From Episyrphus balteatus (lineage: Eukaryota > Arthropoda > Insecta > Diptera > Syrphidae): DNA of 64,000 nucleotides. The notes beneath the pieces are model-generated. The model worked only from the letters and a program-made list of their open reading frames with translations, made no database searches and was not told where the DNA came from. Below are positions 23,876 to 37,900 of this stretch, piece by piece. Location: NCBI RefSeq assembly GCF_945859705.1, contig NC_079135.1:18540501-18604500 (forward strand). Reading direction: 5' to 3'. The translations under genes were made by a program, and so were the position numbers. Each line of letters starts with the position of its first letter. The first letter of the stretch is position 1.

Positions 23876-26800
23876 TATATAAAGAGTTTAAAAATTTAAA
23901 CAACTTGGGTTCTAGGAGCAAGTTTGTGCGATCCAGTAGTGCATTTTATTTTCAATTCAAGGGTACTGCCTCTTGCGAGCAATTGACAAAGTCTCTAAAA
24001 GGAGAGGTATCATTATCATGAAAAAGTGCATTCCTGAATAACCGTTCAGACTCTATGTAAGTTTTTTTTTTTTTTTCATTTGTATTCTTGAAAACTAACC
24101 AGATGCACATAAGAATGGTTAAGACTTCACTAGGTCTTTCTCCTTCTTATTATTTAATTAATGTTTTAAAAATATTTTCCATAAAATTGAATTTATAGGA
24201 AAAGTTGTTAAGGTTGTTGCCAAAAAAAAAAAAAAAAACTATAAATAGCATAACAATACCTTTAAAAGTGTGTTTTACCTATTTGACACATTTCATGCCA
24301 GATTGAACTTGGTTTTATATTTTTTTGATTTATTATGAACCAAATCCAAGATCGGACATATTTGTTTATATTGATTTTCCAAAGTCTCATCCTAAATATG
24401 TATAATTTTTCAAAGCAGAAAATTCTGTTTAAAAGCTTATTTTATCCATCAGTTCAAATTTTATTTCTTACAAACTGATCAATTGGGCTTTTTACGAGAC
24501 AAAAAGGAATAAGGAAACAGATCAAAATGTTTTATACAACCTTAAAACGACAGCAGCACAAGTTTGTTAATACTGTCAGAACAAGAAAGAACAGAAAAGT
24601 TCAGCTTCGTTTTTAATAAGATTGACAGTTGTCTATATCAGTTGCAACAATTTTAATTCAAAATCATTTTTTTTTTAATGATTTAATGCTAAAATAAATG
24701 ACTTATTAGCACTTTTATTTTCCCGTAATTTTTTTTTTTTGTTATTTATCAAAAACTCTTAAGAAATTCACTTTTTAAAATTTTCTTTTTTTTTTCACAA
24801 TCAAACAAACAGCTATCAATTTAACTTTTCACTCACTTGCTCTACCCCAAAAGTAGGAGCAGAAAATCTTGAACTTTTCTGTTCTGAAAAAATCATGAAA
24901 CATAAAATGACAGATTTTAGAACAAGTTATGGAGAGTTTTTTTTTTCATAAAACACAAAAATTTGTACTTTTCGGATCTTTTCTGTGCGGATTAGATTCA
25001 TTAAACTATAAATAATAGTATAAATAAAAGATACTACTGAGCCAATTTTGTGGAAAAATTAATCCCAACAGTCCCTTATAAATCACAGTAAATGTTTGAA
25101 ATTACTTAAAAATCATTTGTCCCATATTTCAAGCAACCGTTTAGTACTAACATATTTCTCTGTTAGATGTATGTATATGTATATTTTTTTTCAAATCCGA
25201 TGATCAATAAACCAATAACAACACTTACAGAAAAAATGTACACTACGGCGTATGCGTACTTATTTTGCAAAAAACTTATTGAAATAATTTTTTTATTAAA
25301 AAGCAACTCTGACAAAAAAAACCAATTCACTAATCCGCTAAATGTATAATTTTTATCAAAATAACCTGCATAGATTTTAACACACTCGCTCGTCTAAGAA
25401 ACAAACCAGCTTACTCCGATTTTTAACTTTTTCAGAGTTTCCACAGAGTACAATGAACTTTGAACTTAAATTAATTCATTAAACATTCATGTATCAACAA
25501 CACAATTCCAACACCTCTGATGCAGATGTACCTACAATTTATATAAAATTTCTTCTCTTCTCTTCCACTCTGTGTCTTATTTATTAATTCAAAAAATGTG
25601 AGACCATTTAGCCACGATAACTATAATAAAAATTATTATAGAATCAAAACACCCATGTAACCGTAGGCAAAACTTTATTTTTTTTGTTGTAGATGATGGC
25701 ATTCCTTTTATCACTCTATAGCGAGGCTCAGTAAAAAAACTGGTATTTTATGACTTATTTTTGTCTTCTATTCTACATGCATAACGGTTACATTAGCATT
25801 GTATTGGTAAATGACATAACATATGCAGCATAATAACAAGACACATTCGACTGACAGGCCATGTAACTGTTGCATGCTACGAACGATGCTACCATTCCCA
25901 ACAATCTTCTCCACTCTTCTCTAAGCCATACAAACCATCACCATGCATGGCCGACGGACGTGGAAGTTACTTCAGGAATTGACGAGTGACAAAACGAGCT
26001 ATAAAACTCGAAGTTGACTAGTTTTGTCTTCCGTTTTGTTATTTTGCAAAAAAAAAAAATGAAGACCAAAACAGGAAAATCCACGAAGCTCGTGCTCACT
26101 TTGGCTCATAAAGAAGTATATAGAAGTAAGTCTTCTAACCTATTTGCGCTAAATGTTGAATTTTCTATCGCACCGACACCATCACACTCTGCAATGTCAT
26201 TGCTATGCCGAAATTGTTAAAGAATCTTTAGCTATGCGTGTTTCCCTCTCAGATTCATTTGTAATGTATCTAGGTTACGACCGAAAGAACGACCAGCCAA
26301 CACCGCACACATTCCCCATAACATTGGTGGCTGGTGGGTATAAATATTTGAGTGGCTGAATGCCCCTTTTCCAGGTTAGCACTTGTCGTTGTCGCCTAAA
26401 TGAATAGCATGGGAGTGTACGGCAACTAGTTGTTGTTGGTGATTGTGGCGGTGACACACAAACAGTTAAACGAAACAGTTTAATTAGCGCTCGATTTCTC
26501 GATTTCTTCCCACTTGTTGTTTGGAATAGTGGTTATTATGGCACCTTACCAATCAGAACAAATAAAGTTGATATTTTATGAAATGTTATTTAGAATATAT
26601 ATGTACAAAATAAGTTCTAAGTAAATTATGTTCATAAATTGATCAAGATGAACGAATTATGTTTTGAGTTATTTTTGGTTGATAAAACTGTAGATTAACT
26701 GGTTAATAGAATAAGCAAGTTGGAGATTTTTTTAAAAACTAAGATAACCCTCCCCAAGCCGAATATAGTCTAAGTGCTGGGAAACTCAGATGACGAAAAA

Positions 26801-26881
26801 ATAATAATACATATATTCAAAGAATAAAGGTCTACATGCGAGTAAAAATAGAAATTGAATTTTTAAAGAAAGATATTCATG

Positions 26882-27320
26882 ACCCCCGCACCACAGCCGC
26901 CGCACCATTTCATTTTGAATGAAAAATTCGATGCACCACCGCCGCACCACGACTGCAACACGTCCGCACCATTTAATTTTGTATGCGAAACTCGCTGCAC
27001 CATGATATCTACATAATTTTGGATTATTGGAAAATAAAACTACCGACGAGAAGGAGACTCGAACCCGAGTATCCAGAGAACTTTCAATTAGAAGTCCAAC
27101 GCCTTAACCACTCGACCACCAAGTCATATTTGTGTGAACTGGCAACTTGTAGCTTAAGTCAAAATAACTTTGAAGACGACTTAAGCATTTGTATAAGTAC
27201 GAAAATAGAATTTTTGATCATGGTGCAGATGTGGTGCGGCAGTGGTGCACCAAATTTTTCTTTCAAAATGAAATGACGCGGACGTGGTGCAGTCGTGGTA
27301 CTGCAGTGGTGCGGTGGTTA
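26882..27320. mobile_element. Foldback element with GCACCAC-rich arms
   Basis: The left arm (26882-26990) and right arm (27222-27320) are inverted copies, each built of short gcaccac/gtggtgc blocks with catttcattttgaa between them. The arms are GC-rich against a strongly AT-rich background. The centre contains a tRNA-like sequence. No protein-coding function is supported, although a plus-strand frame crosses it. Confidence 0.75.
27043..27126 (-). tRNA. tRNA-Ser(GCT)-like pseudogene or SINE head
   Basis: On the minus strand the 84-nt sequence has a Box A-like tggtcgagtgg (27108-27118) followed by ttaaggcgttggact, and a Box B-like ggttcgagtct (27055-27065), with the length and long variable arm of a Ser-type tRNA. 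The anticodon loop reads cttctaa where Ser-GCT would have ctgctaa. The anticodon stem, T-stem and acceptor stem all contain mismatches (5' gacttgg against 3' ttctcgtcg). It is therefore most likely a degenerate tRNA copy or the head of a tRNA-derived SINE. It lies inside the foldback at 26882-27320. Confidence 0.7.
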
Positions 27321-27429
27321 AGAAATTTTTAGAAAACGGTAGATAGGGTAGGTGGTGACAGTTATCAGAAAAATAATTTACGCTAATAATTTCTATCTTC
27401 GTGCCATATATTTTGTGTATAGGTGCAAA

Positions 27430-27990
27430 AAATAAACATAAAATTCGTTTAAAAAAAATAAAACAAAATCTGAAATCAAATTGCCCTCAAAAAACAAGTA
27501 TGCAGTTTTGATTGATATATTAAGATGCATTTTTAGAAAAAAAAATGTTCATAGTCGTTAGAGCCGTTTTTTAAAATACTATTTTTTTTATAAATAATTT
27601 TTTGGAAAAAATGGTATACCATTTTGTAGAAATCACTAATCAACATCTAAAAACAAAGTTTCAAAAAAAAAAAATACAATGTCTCTTTTTCGAAAATTTG
27701 ATTTTTCAAAAAAAAAATTTTGAAAAAATCCAAAAATTACTTTTTTCGAAATTTTATTTTTGGCTTATATTAAAAATATATAAATGCTTCTTCGCAAAAA
27801 GTTTCATTCAAATCGAATTGATCGGATTTGAAAAAAAAAAAAAACGGTTCTATGGCAGGTACCGTTAATAATGATTTTCAAAAAAAAATTTTTCATTAGA
27901 AGATAGACCTTGTCTTAAAACTTGAATTAGAATTTTTTTTAACAAAATCGTTGGAGGCGTTTTTGAGTAATTTCAATTTTACTAAAGGCA
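27430..27990 (-). repeat. Dispersed repeat family, copy C (reverse orientation)
   Basis: Read on the minus strand the order matches copy A: aacggtacctgccatagaac, aatataagccaaaaataaaa, then gtataccattttttccaaaa and aaacggctctaacgac. It starts about 110 bp to the right of the tRNA-containing foldback. No coding capacity. Confidence 0.6.
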
Positions 27991-28957
27991 GAGATAAACT
28001 CACTCTTTGCGAATCTATGTTTTGCCTTTTTTGAAAAAGTTTTTTAAAACTTTGTATTGTTTACATAAATTAAATCGTCTAAAATTATTGTCTAAATTAT
28101 TGATTTTAGAAGCATTATTTGACAATTTTAAAGGTTTTGGTAGGGTCTTCATATAGCTGAAAATCAGAACACACGTAGTCTTCTGTTGCCAAAAAAAACT
28201 GGTAAATTTTATCGTTTTATATTATATTATAACAAAATAATGTGACCAATGGTCATTGACCATTATTATTGTTAAAATCTCGTTTTCGTCCAAAAAATTA
28301 AATTTCTTCTCTAAAAAACATTGTCAAGCAAAATTAATTTGTCATGCGACGACCTATCTTATCATCTCTAAGATTTAACATTTTTCATCTCAAGATTCAT
28401 CCACAAAAGTTTTACTTTCTTTTTTGCCAATTCATCATTATTTACCGAAAAAGCCGCACTACAATGACCTTGACATTCCTTCAAAACTTGATGAAAAGTA
28501 CGAAAAAAACTAACCAAATACCTTTTTAAACAATAATTTCTGGCTGGAAAGAAAAGTGAAGTCACATTCGTCATTATAATTAATCGAAAGTTTTTTTTTT
28601 TTATTGCAAACTAATTTCATTTTTATATCTTTTTTTTTTTAAGATTGCTTATCTGGATGCATCCGTCAGCGGGTATTTTTGAGTTCGGAATTTGTGTCAC
28701 ATGAAAATAAAAAAAAAAAAAAAAACAACAACAACAAAAGAAGAAGTGAAATGAAGAAGTGTTGAGCGCAAAAAGGGAACACAAAGAAAATTACATACAA
28801 ATCGGTTGATCAGTGGCTTTGTAATAAGAGCTCACGATCACGATCAAAAATCAAGATCTTCCAAAGGAATACAGAACTAAAAAGAAAACGAAAAATAAAC
28901 ATTAAAGAGAAATAATAAAGAAGACCAAGAATATAAGAAAAAAGAAGAAGCAGCAAA

Positions 28958-31900
28958 ATGAATGAAGTGCTGACGGTTAGTATAGCCGTTTTGTGCTGCC
29001 TGCTTATCGCGAAACCGATAGCTGTTAACTGCGAAGAAGAATCATTGGCCGGCAGCTTTCTTTCCGGTAAGTAATTTGTAATTCGGCTTTTTAACACGCA
29101 TGGTGGATAGGTATTTAGGTATCTGGTAGATTTTTTTTTTTAGAATTGATCCGATGACACATTTGTTGTGCTAAATATTTGAAACTCATACATTGTCGAA
29201 TCGATTGTTGATGATTTTGAGAAATGGTTATAATAGCATGACCATTTTAAGCATACGCTAAATTCCTTACTAGGTCAAATAGGACAGCAGAGCTATAAAG
29301 GAAGTTGAATTTACAAACGGAATTCAAAACATTAGCAAAGGTTACATCACTCCACATGCGAATGACCCTGTTTAATCACAACACCCACAACATATGAGCT
29401 GTGGGAGAATTTTGATCAATGAATACAATGAAATTCTGAACACTGTAGACTGTTCTGAAAGGCTTAGAACTGCTCGTAAGTTTTTCTCATCCACTATGGT
29501 TGGGTTGAAAATCTTCCTGACAATTTACAGCTCTCTCTTAGTTTAGGAATGTATGTTTAAGATGCATTTGCATGGACTCCTGCTTAAAAAAGCTTTGAAA
29601 TTCCTTATCAAGATTTTAAACCGAAGAAAAGTAGTATTTTTCTAGGTCTAAAATATTTTTTTTTTTTTGACATTTCAAAACTTATTTTTATTAAAAGGCA
29701 TTACATTATTTTTCTCTTCTTTTTATTTCCTGATTCGCTTCAAAAGTACTTATAATCCTGTCGTGTATTTTACTCAGGGTTAGACCACCCCTTAAGTGTT
29801 TTACTGCCTTAAAAACCAATAAAAAAAAACATCTCTTAAGGTTTTATTCATTAAGTTTATTGTTTTTTAGGAACTTTAGCCCGTCCTATCCTTTTTTTTT
29901 TAGCATGACCGTTGATTTTTTAAAAATATAATCTGCTTGCGATAATCACACATGTATGCTATATCTTCGTCGTTTTCCACTTCAACACAAGCTTCGTTGG
30001 TAAACACCCATCTTTTATATCTGCAACGTACAACTCCTTTTATCGCAAAAAATAATTTTGAATATCAACCTTCTATTATAAAAGAAGAAAAAGTTTTATA
30101 TATTTCAATGTTGAAAATACAACTTAATTTTCACATGAACGATTTGATGAATCGCGTCACAACCGAACTTGTTTATATTTACAGACATGATCGATTATAC
30201 CAAAAGACGCACTTATTTTATATTCCAATTCCAAGTCGTGTTGTCAATTTTTTTCACACAACATAGTACACAAACGGCCTTGCCCCTATCGGCGGTCTAA
30301 TCCCCATTTCCCCTTATTAAACACAAACAAAATTGTAATCAAACAAATTTTAAATAAGTTGATTAAAAAATCTCAAGTCAATTCCATATGCTTTGAAATT
30401 TTTTTCTGTTAATAGTACCTACTTAATTATTTGAAATTTGAAGTTTTTGGTTAAAAAAACGAATTTTAAAAATAACTATATTAACAGTTCAATACATGGG
30501 AGTGGTACGATTGATCGCAAACTAAAATCTTTTAGGTATAACAAAATCTCGCATTTTTGCAAAAAAAAAATGCAAAACAAAATTTCGCATTTTAAAAATC
30601 TCAAATAATAGTTTATCTTTTGAATGGAACAAATTCTTTCAAGAGTTTTTATTGCTGAATATGATTCCTTGCCATAAAAGTATACTCCAGTCAAAAATGC
30701 TACTAAATACACTTTAAGAGTGTTAAGAAAATTTTTTAAATTAGTTTTGACTAAAATTCTAGCATTCAATGAAAAAAAAAGTTAAAAAATTGACGATTTT
30801 ATTTTTTTTTTTTGTAAATCAGGGAGCATTACGTGTATGAACCCGGTACGTCTAAACTTTGTGCAGATAAAATAAAGTTAAAGTATAAAATCCTTTGACA
30901 ATATGCAATTTTTAATTTTTTTTAAAGAAACGATTGAAATGTACCTTTTTCAAAAATGAACACTTTTTCTTTATTTTTAACTTTTTTAGTTTAAAGCCAG
31001 GTTTTAAAATTCGATAAAAAAAATAATAACACGGTGTAACACTCAAAATATACGCGGGCGGTGACCTATCAGGTTTTGTAGAGCTAGTCGCACTAATTAC
31101 GAAACGGTATTTGAAAATCCCCTAACACCCCCAAAATCTGGAGTTACGGGCAAAAAACGGGTTTTTGGACCTTCACCCATTGAAAAAATTATAGCTTCGT
31201 CAATTTTTTACCCATTTTCGATTTTTTTACAGTTTCTGATAGAAGATAAATATACCTTTTCAATAATGTATAAAACATGTAACTCGGTTAAACCACATAG
31301 AATTTATAAGCTGTAAAAATTCCATTTTTTTCGTCATTTGCCCAACTTCGGCATCAATTTAAAGTATATGTTTTCAAAACAACATGCTATTTAAAAAATA
31401 TATTCTAAAACTATATCTATTTAACAATCAATCGAGGTATTTTTTATGAAAATCACTTCAAAATTGGCTTAGAAAAAAAAAATGTTTCGATTTCAACCCA
31501 GATACAGAAATTCGAACTTTTAGTAAAGAACAAAAATGTTGTTTTGGCACGTAGTAGGATAACTTGGCAGCCAGGATTTGATAACGGGTTTTTGTAGAGG
31601 AGCTCAATACAAACATTTTTTTCTTTGGGAGGGGGGTCTATCTCTCCCCGTTTAGGTGAGAAGGGCATTTTTCTAAAAAAAAATTATCAAAATAAAAAAA
31701 AATTATTAAAAACAACGGCAACACTTACAGTAATAAATGATACCATTTCCGAAAGGCAAAATTGTACATTTGATTCCAATTTTTAAATCAATATAATATA
31801 ACCAATAGTTTTTGAAATAATCGATTTCAAAGTTAAAAATAGGCGAAAAATTTTTTTTTAAAACTCATTTTATACTTTTTTGTTCAGATTGTGAATTTTA

Positions 31901-34900
31901 ATAAAAAAAATTACTCACCCAGTGAAACCGTGACAAACTCTAGTCTGAAATATTTTTTTTAAAATCCTGTTCCCTACAGACTTTGAAGAAATTAAGTTAA
32001 CTTAGTTTGTTAGTCTAAGTTCTGATTTCTTTTAATTTCCATGTACTTTTCAGTATAGACAAGTAAATTGTTACGATTTGCAAATTTTAATTTATTAATT
32101 GTTTTTCATTTAAACATGCCTAGCATAGTTTTCATATTTAAGGAAACTAACATTAATCTCCATTCTTTTTAAATTAATTTCAGGCCTCCTAGATACCATA
32201 ACCAGCACAGCTGATTCCAAAGACTGTCCCGGAATCTGTGTCCATAGCTTAGCAGTGTTAATATGTGATGAAGTTCTACACGATGTTGCCTGCCCTTCGG
32301 CCAGTATGAAATGTTGCATACAAAATTCCGTAGCTAAAAATACAAGTTCATCCAATCAAAGTCCATCAACAACTTCAAAGCCGGAAACTACAACAAAACT
32401 TCCCACAACAACAACAACATCAACAACACCCAAGCCAAAACCAACACAGAAAAAAGTACCAACAACAACGACAACAACTAAAAAGCCAGTCTTGTCTAAA
32501 AAACCATTAAAAGTTGCTGAGAAAGATGATAAAGATTCCTTAAGTAAGTATTTTTAAAAATTCTTTAAAAAATAGTTTTAAGAGAAAAACTTATTTTCTT
32601 AGAAGAAACTTGCAGTGGAGTTTGCGTTGCTGATAGAATCGCAGAATATTGTGAAGCCTATCTAACCAGCTCGGGTCTATGTCGGACCGGTAGCAAGTGT
32701 TGTGTTTCGCTGGTTGAGTTTCCCAATGGAAAGCTACCAAAGGATATCTACATACCAGCAAGTACACACAAACTAACATAAATATTATTTTGCAAACATT
32801 GAAACCTTCTTTAACTTCAATCTTCTTTTTTATTTTAGAACATCAAATGGGAAATAATATGATGAATCAAACTGAAGAAAACAAAAAGAATCCACCTACA
32901 AAAACAACAGGATCTTCCCAAAGTACGACTTCATCAACAACATCAACGACTATTAAGGTAAAGAATGTTCAAAAACGTTTCAAGAACAGTTTATAAAAAG
33001 ACTTCAATTTCTAGGTTACAACAACCACAACTCCCGAACCAGCTCGTGTGAAGACCAACTCTCCACCAAAACCCCACAAGTCTACAATGAAGAAAGTTCC
33101 CGCTACCACAACAACCACCGAATCTCCCCAAGAAGATGAAACTTCGAACGATGATGATGATGAGCAAAATGAAAACAACAACAACAATAACGGACAAGTC
33201 CTTAAAGAATGTGAAGGCGAATGTTTAAGTGGCCTATTTTCACTTTTTTGTGAAGATATTGACTCTGAGGCCTATTGTCCTGGGGAAAGTAATTGTTGTG
33301 TAAATGATGTTAAATCTGAGGCTCCACCAACAACACCAAGCTACAAACCTACACCAGCAGCTAAGGTTCCTTCAAAGCCTGCCGCAAAGGTTCCACCAAA
33401 AAGTCCTGTAAAAATCGCTCCACCACAAGCGCCATCGCCATCATCTTCATTGCAATCGGCAGTCCAAGATATATTAATCTCGCAATTTATGAACTATGCT
33501 GAAAATACACTAACAGGTGGAGGAAGTACTACAAGCAGTAGCCCTCAGCAAAGACCTCCTCAACAACAGCAACAACAACAACAACAATATCCACAGCAAC
33601 AAAATAATCAGATTGGACCATGTCCTGGTTATTGTATGTTACATTTAATGACAGCTTTTTGTGATTATCCTGCTGTGGTTATACCACAAACAACGACTTG
33701 TGGTAAAAGCTCGGTTTGTTGTGATAACACAAGGTAAGACAACCAAAAAGTCTAAATAAAGGTTCCCTATTAAATCCTGGTTAAAAAATTTCTTCCAGAG
33801 CGGGTCCCCCAAAACAAAGACCTGGCAGTGGGCAGCTTCAATCTCAGGCTCCTAATCAACCACCTTCGGCTCCACCATACGTTGTACCAAATACACCAAG
33901 TCCTGATCCACGTGAAGAGTGTCCAGGATCATGTATTGTGAGCCTTTTGAGTTTTACATGCTTCAGTAAGTCCTTCTTTATAATTCTTTAACATTTTTTT
34001 TTTTTTTTCAATTTATTAATTTTTCTTTATAGAAAATGCTGAAATGACCAATTTGTTCAAATGCAAACGGTCTGGACAAATGTGTTGCGCCCCAAAGAGC
34101 AAAATTTTAGAGAAACAAGATTTCATGTCACGCAACGATACGTATGTTCACTATCCACAAGCCCCACCACCGATCGCATATCCTCCTCAACCACAGCCAC
34201 CTGTCAATCAGTATCAGAATTATTTGCCAGCTGGACCACCACCGCCACCACCACCACAACTAGTCCAATATCAAACGCCATCTGTGCCACAGCATTATCC
34301 ACAATATGGACCGATTCCAGCACCTCCAATGTCAGGTAAGTTATCTGGTACTAGCAGCAGACAAATCTTCATAAAGTTCTCAAATTTCATTTTTAACATT
34401 AAAAAGCCCTCTTACAAGATGAAGACTTTAAATTTTTAAAATCTTCACAGAATTCTTGTTTTTTATGAAACAATTTTAACTTCATGAAGATCTCTTACAA
34501 TATGAAGACTTTCAATTTAAAAAAATGAAGCCCTTTTACAAATTGAAGACCTTTAATTTTTAAAATCTTCATAAGTTCCTTCTTCTTCATGAAACAATTT
34601 TAAGCTCTTGCAGCCCTCTTACAAAATGAAGACTCAAAATTTTTAAAATCTTCATAAGTTTTCTTCTTCATGAAACAATTTTAACTTCATGAAGCCATCT
34701 TACAAAATGAAGACTCAAAATTTTTAAAATCTTTATAAACAATTTTAACTTCATGAAGCCGTCTTACAAAATGAAGACTCAAAATTTTTAAAATCTTCAT
34801 AAGTTTCTTCTTCATGAAACAATTTTAACTTCATGAAGCCGTCTTACAAAATGAAGACTCAAAATTTTTAAAATCTTTATAAACAATTTTAACTTCATGA

Positions 34901-37900
34901 AGCCGTCTTACAAAATGAAGACTCAAAATTTTTAAAATCTTCATAAGTTCCTTCTTCTTCATGAAACAATTTTAAGCTCATGCAGCCCTCGTACAAAATG
35001 AAGACTCAACATTTTTAAAATCTTCATAAGTTCCTTCTTCTTCATGAAACAATTTTAACTTCAAAATGAACTACAAAATGAAGACTCGAAATTTTTAAAA
35101 TCTTCATAAGTTCCTTCTTCTTCATGAAATAATTTTTAGCTCATGGAGCCCTCTTACAAAATGAAGACTATAAAATTTTAAAATCTTCATAAAATCCTTG
35201 TTCTTTATGAAACAATTTTAACTTCATATAGCCCTCTTACAAGATGAAGACTTTAAGTTTTTTTTTTTAATCTTCATAAAATCCTTCTTCGTTGTGAAAC
35301 AGTTTTAACTTATTGAAGGTCTCTTACAAGATGAAGACTTAAAATTTTTAAAATCTTCATAAAATCCTTGTTCTTTATGAAACAGTTTTAACATCATGAA
35401 GCCCTCTTACAAAATGAAGACTCAAAATTTTTAAAATCTTCATAAGTTCCTTCTTCTTCATAAAATAATTTTAAGCTCATGGAGCCCTCTTACAAAATGA
35501 AGACTTTAAAATTTTAAAATCTTCATAAAATCCTTGTTCTTTATGAAACAATTTTAACTTCATATAGCCCTCTTACAAGATGAAGACTTTAAGTTTTTTT
35601 TTTTAATCTTCATAAAATCCTTGTTCTTAATGAAACAATTTTAACTTCATGGAGCCCTCTTACAAGATGAAGACTTTAAGTTTTTTTTTTAATCTTCATA
35701 AAATCCTTCTTCGTTGTGAAATTATTTTAACTTATTGAAGGTCTCTTACAAGATGAAGACTTAAAATTTTTAAAATCTTCATAAAATCCTTGTTCTTTAT
35801 GAAACAGTTTTAACATCATGAAGCCCTCTTACAAAATGAAGACTCAAAATTTTTAAAATCTTCATAAGTTCCTTCTTCTTCATGAAATAATTTTAAGCTC
35901 ATGGAGCCCTCTTACAAAATGAAGACTTTAAAATTTTAAAATCTTCATAAAATCCTTGTTCTTTATGAAACAATTTTAACTTCATATAGCCCTCTTACAA
36001 GATGAAGACTTTAAGTATTTTTTTTTAATCTTCATAAAATCCTTGTTCTTAATGAAACAATTTTAACTTCATGGAGCCCTCTTACAAGATGAAGACTTTA
36101 AGTTTTTTTTTTTAATCTTCATAAAATCCTTCTTCGTTGTGAAATTATTTTAACTTATTGAAGGTCTCTTACAAGATGAAGACTTAAAATTTTTAAAATC
36201 TTCATAAGTTCCTTCTTCTTCATGAAACAATTTTAAGCTCATGAAGCCCTCTTACAAAATGAAGACTCAAAATTTTTAAAATCTTCATAAGTTCCTTCTT
36301 CTTCATGAAATAATTTTAAGCTCATGGAGCCCTCTTACAAAATGAAGACTTTAAAATTTTAAAATCTTCATAAAATCCTTGTTCTTTATGAAACAATTTT
36401 AACTTCATATAGCCCTCTTACAAGATGAAGACTTTAAGTATTTTTTTTAATCTTCATAAAATCCTTGTTCTTAATGAAACAATTTTAACTTCATGGAGCC
36501 CTCTTACAAGATGAAGACTTTAAGTTTTTTTTTTTAATCTTCATAAAATCCTTCTTCGTTGTGAAATTATTTTAACTTATTGAAGGTCTCTTACAAGATG
36601 AAGACTTAAAATTTTTAAAATCTTCATAAGTTCCTTCTTCTTCATGAAACAATTTTAACTTCATAAAGCCGTCTTACAAAATGAAGACTCAACATTTTTA
36701 AAATCTTCATAAGTTCCTTCTTCTTCATGAAATAATTTTAAGCTCATGGAGCTCTTTTACAAGATGAAGACTTTAAAATTTTAAAATCTTCATAAAATCC
36801 TTGTGAAACAATTTTAACATCATGAAGCCCTCTTACAAAATGAAGACTCAAAATTTTTAAAATCTTCATAAGTTTTCTTCTTCATGAAACAATTTCAACT
36901 TCATGAAGCCCTCTTACAAAATGAAGACTCAAAATTTTTAAAATCTTCATAAATTCCTTTTTCTTCATGAAACAATTTTAAGCTCATGCAGCCCTCTTAC
37001 AAAATGAAGACTCAACATTTTTAAAATCTTCATAAGTTCCTTCTTCTTCATTAATAATTTTAACTTCATGAAGCCCTCTTACAAAATGAAGACTCAAAAT
37101 TTTTAAAATCTTCATAAGTTCCTTCTTCTTCATGAAACAATTTTAAGCTCATGCAGCCCTCTTACAAAATGAAGACTCAACATTTTTAAAATCTTCATAA
37201 GTTCCTTCTTCTTCATGAAATAATTTTAAGCTCATGGAGCCCTTTTACAAGATGAAGACTTTAAAATTTTAAAATCTTCATAAAATCCTTGTTCTTTATG
37301 AAACAATTTTAACATCATGAAGCCCTCTTACAAAATGAAGACTCAAAATTTTTAAAATCTTCATAAGTTTTCTTCTTCATGAAACAATTTTAACTTCATG
37401 AAGCCGTCTTACAAAATGAAGACTCAACATTTTTAAAATCTTCATAAGTTTCTTCTTCTTCATGAAACAATTTTAAGCTAATGCAGCCCTCGTACAAAAT
37501 GAAGACTCAACATTTTTAAAATCTTCATAAGTTCCTTCTTCTTCATGAAACAATTTTAAGCTAATGCAGCCCTCTTACAAAATGAAGACTCAACATTTTT
37601 AAAATCTTCATAAGTTCCTTCTTCTTCATGAAACAATTTTAAGCTCATGCAGCCCTCTTACAAAATGAAGACTCAACATTTTTAAAATCTTCATAAGTTC
37701 CTTCTTCTTCATGAAACAATTTTAAGCTCATGCAGCCCTCTTACAAAATGAAGACTCAACATTTTTAAAATCTTCATAAGTTCCTTCTTCTTCATGAAAC
37801 AATTTTAACTTCATGCAGCCCTCGTACAAAATGAAGACTCAACATTTTTAAAATCTTCATAAGTTCCTTCTTCTTCATGAAACAATTTTAAGCTAATGCA

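Larger units (their letters stand above)
22180..23960 (+). repeat. Dispersed repeat family, copy B, split by two younger insertions
   Basis: Phrases collinear with copy A (7280-8030) are present in order: tgcacagagaggtttttgg, then ggcataccaactttgtttg after the first insertion, then aagagctcaaattcatata, and ggagcaagtttgtgcgat after the second. The interruptions are the palindromic MITE at 22416-23035 and the LTR-like unit at 23453-23875. Collinearity with copy A supports both insertion borders. Confidence 0.65.
14603..28957. other. Gene-poor intergenic region between ERO1 and masquerade
   Basis: The region separates the divergent starts of ERO1 (minus) and mas (plus), so it should contain both promoters. 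I found no exon-like coding segment on either strand. Besides the repeats listed separately, 14603-14900 is the likely ERO1 promoter and 5' UTR area, and 28600-28957 the mas 5' UTR area. The stretches 19080-19700 and 25840-26560 are less AT-rich and more complex than their surroundings and could be regulatory, but no specific site can be supported. Confidence 0.6.

Noticed and set aside
26983..27276. 97-codon plus-strand frame
   Set aside because: It crosses the foldback arms and the antisense of the tRNA-like sequence, so it is not a gene.
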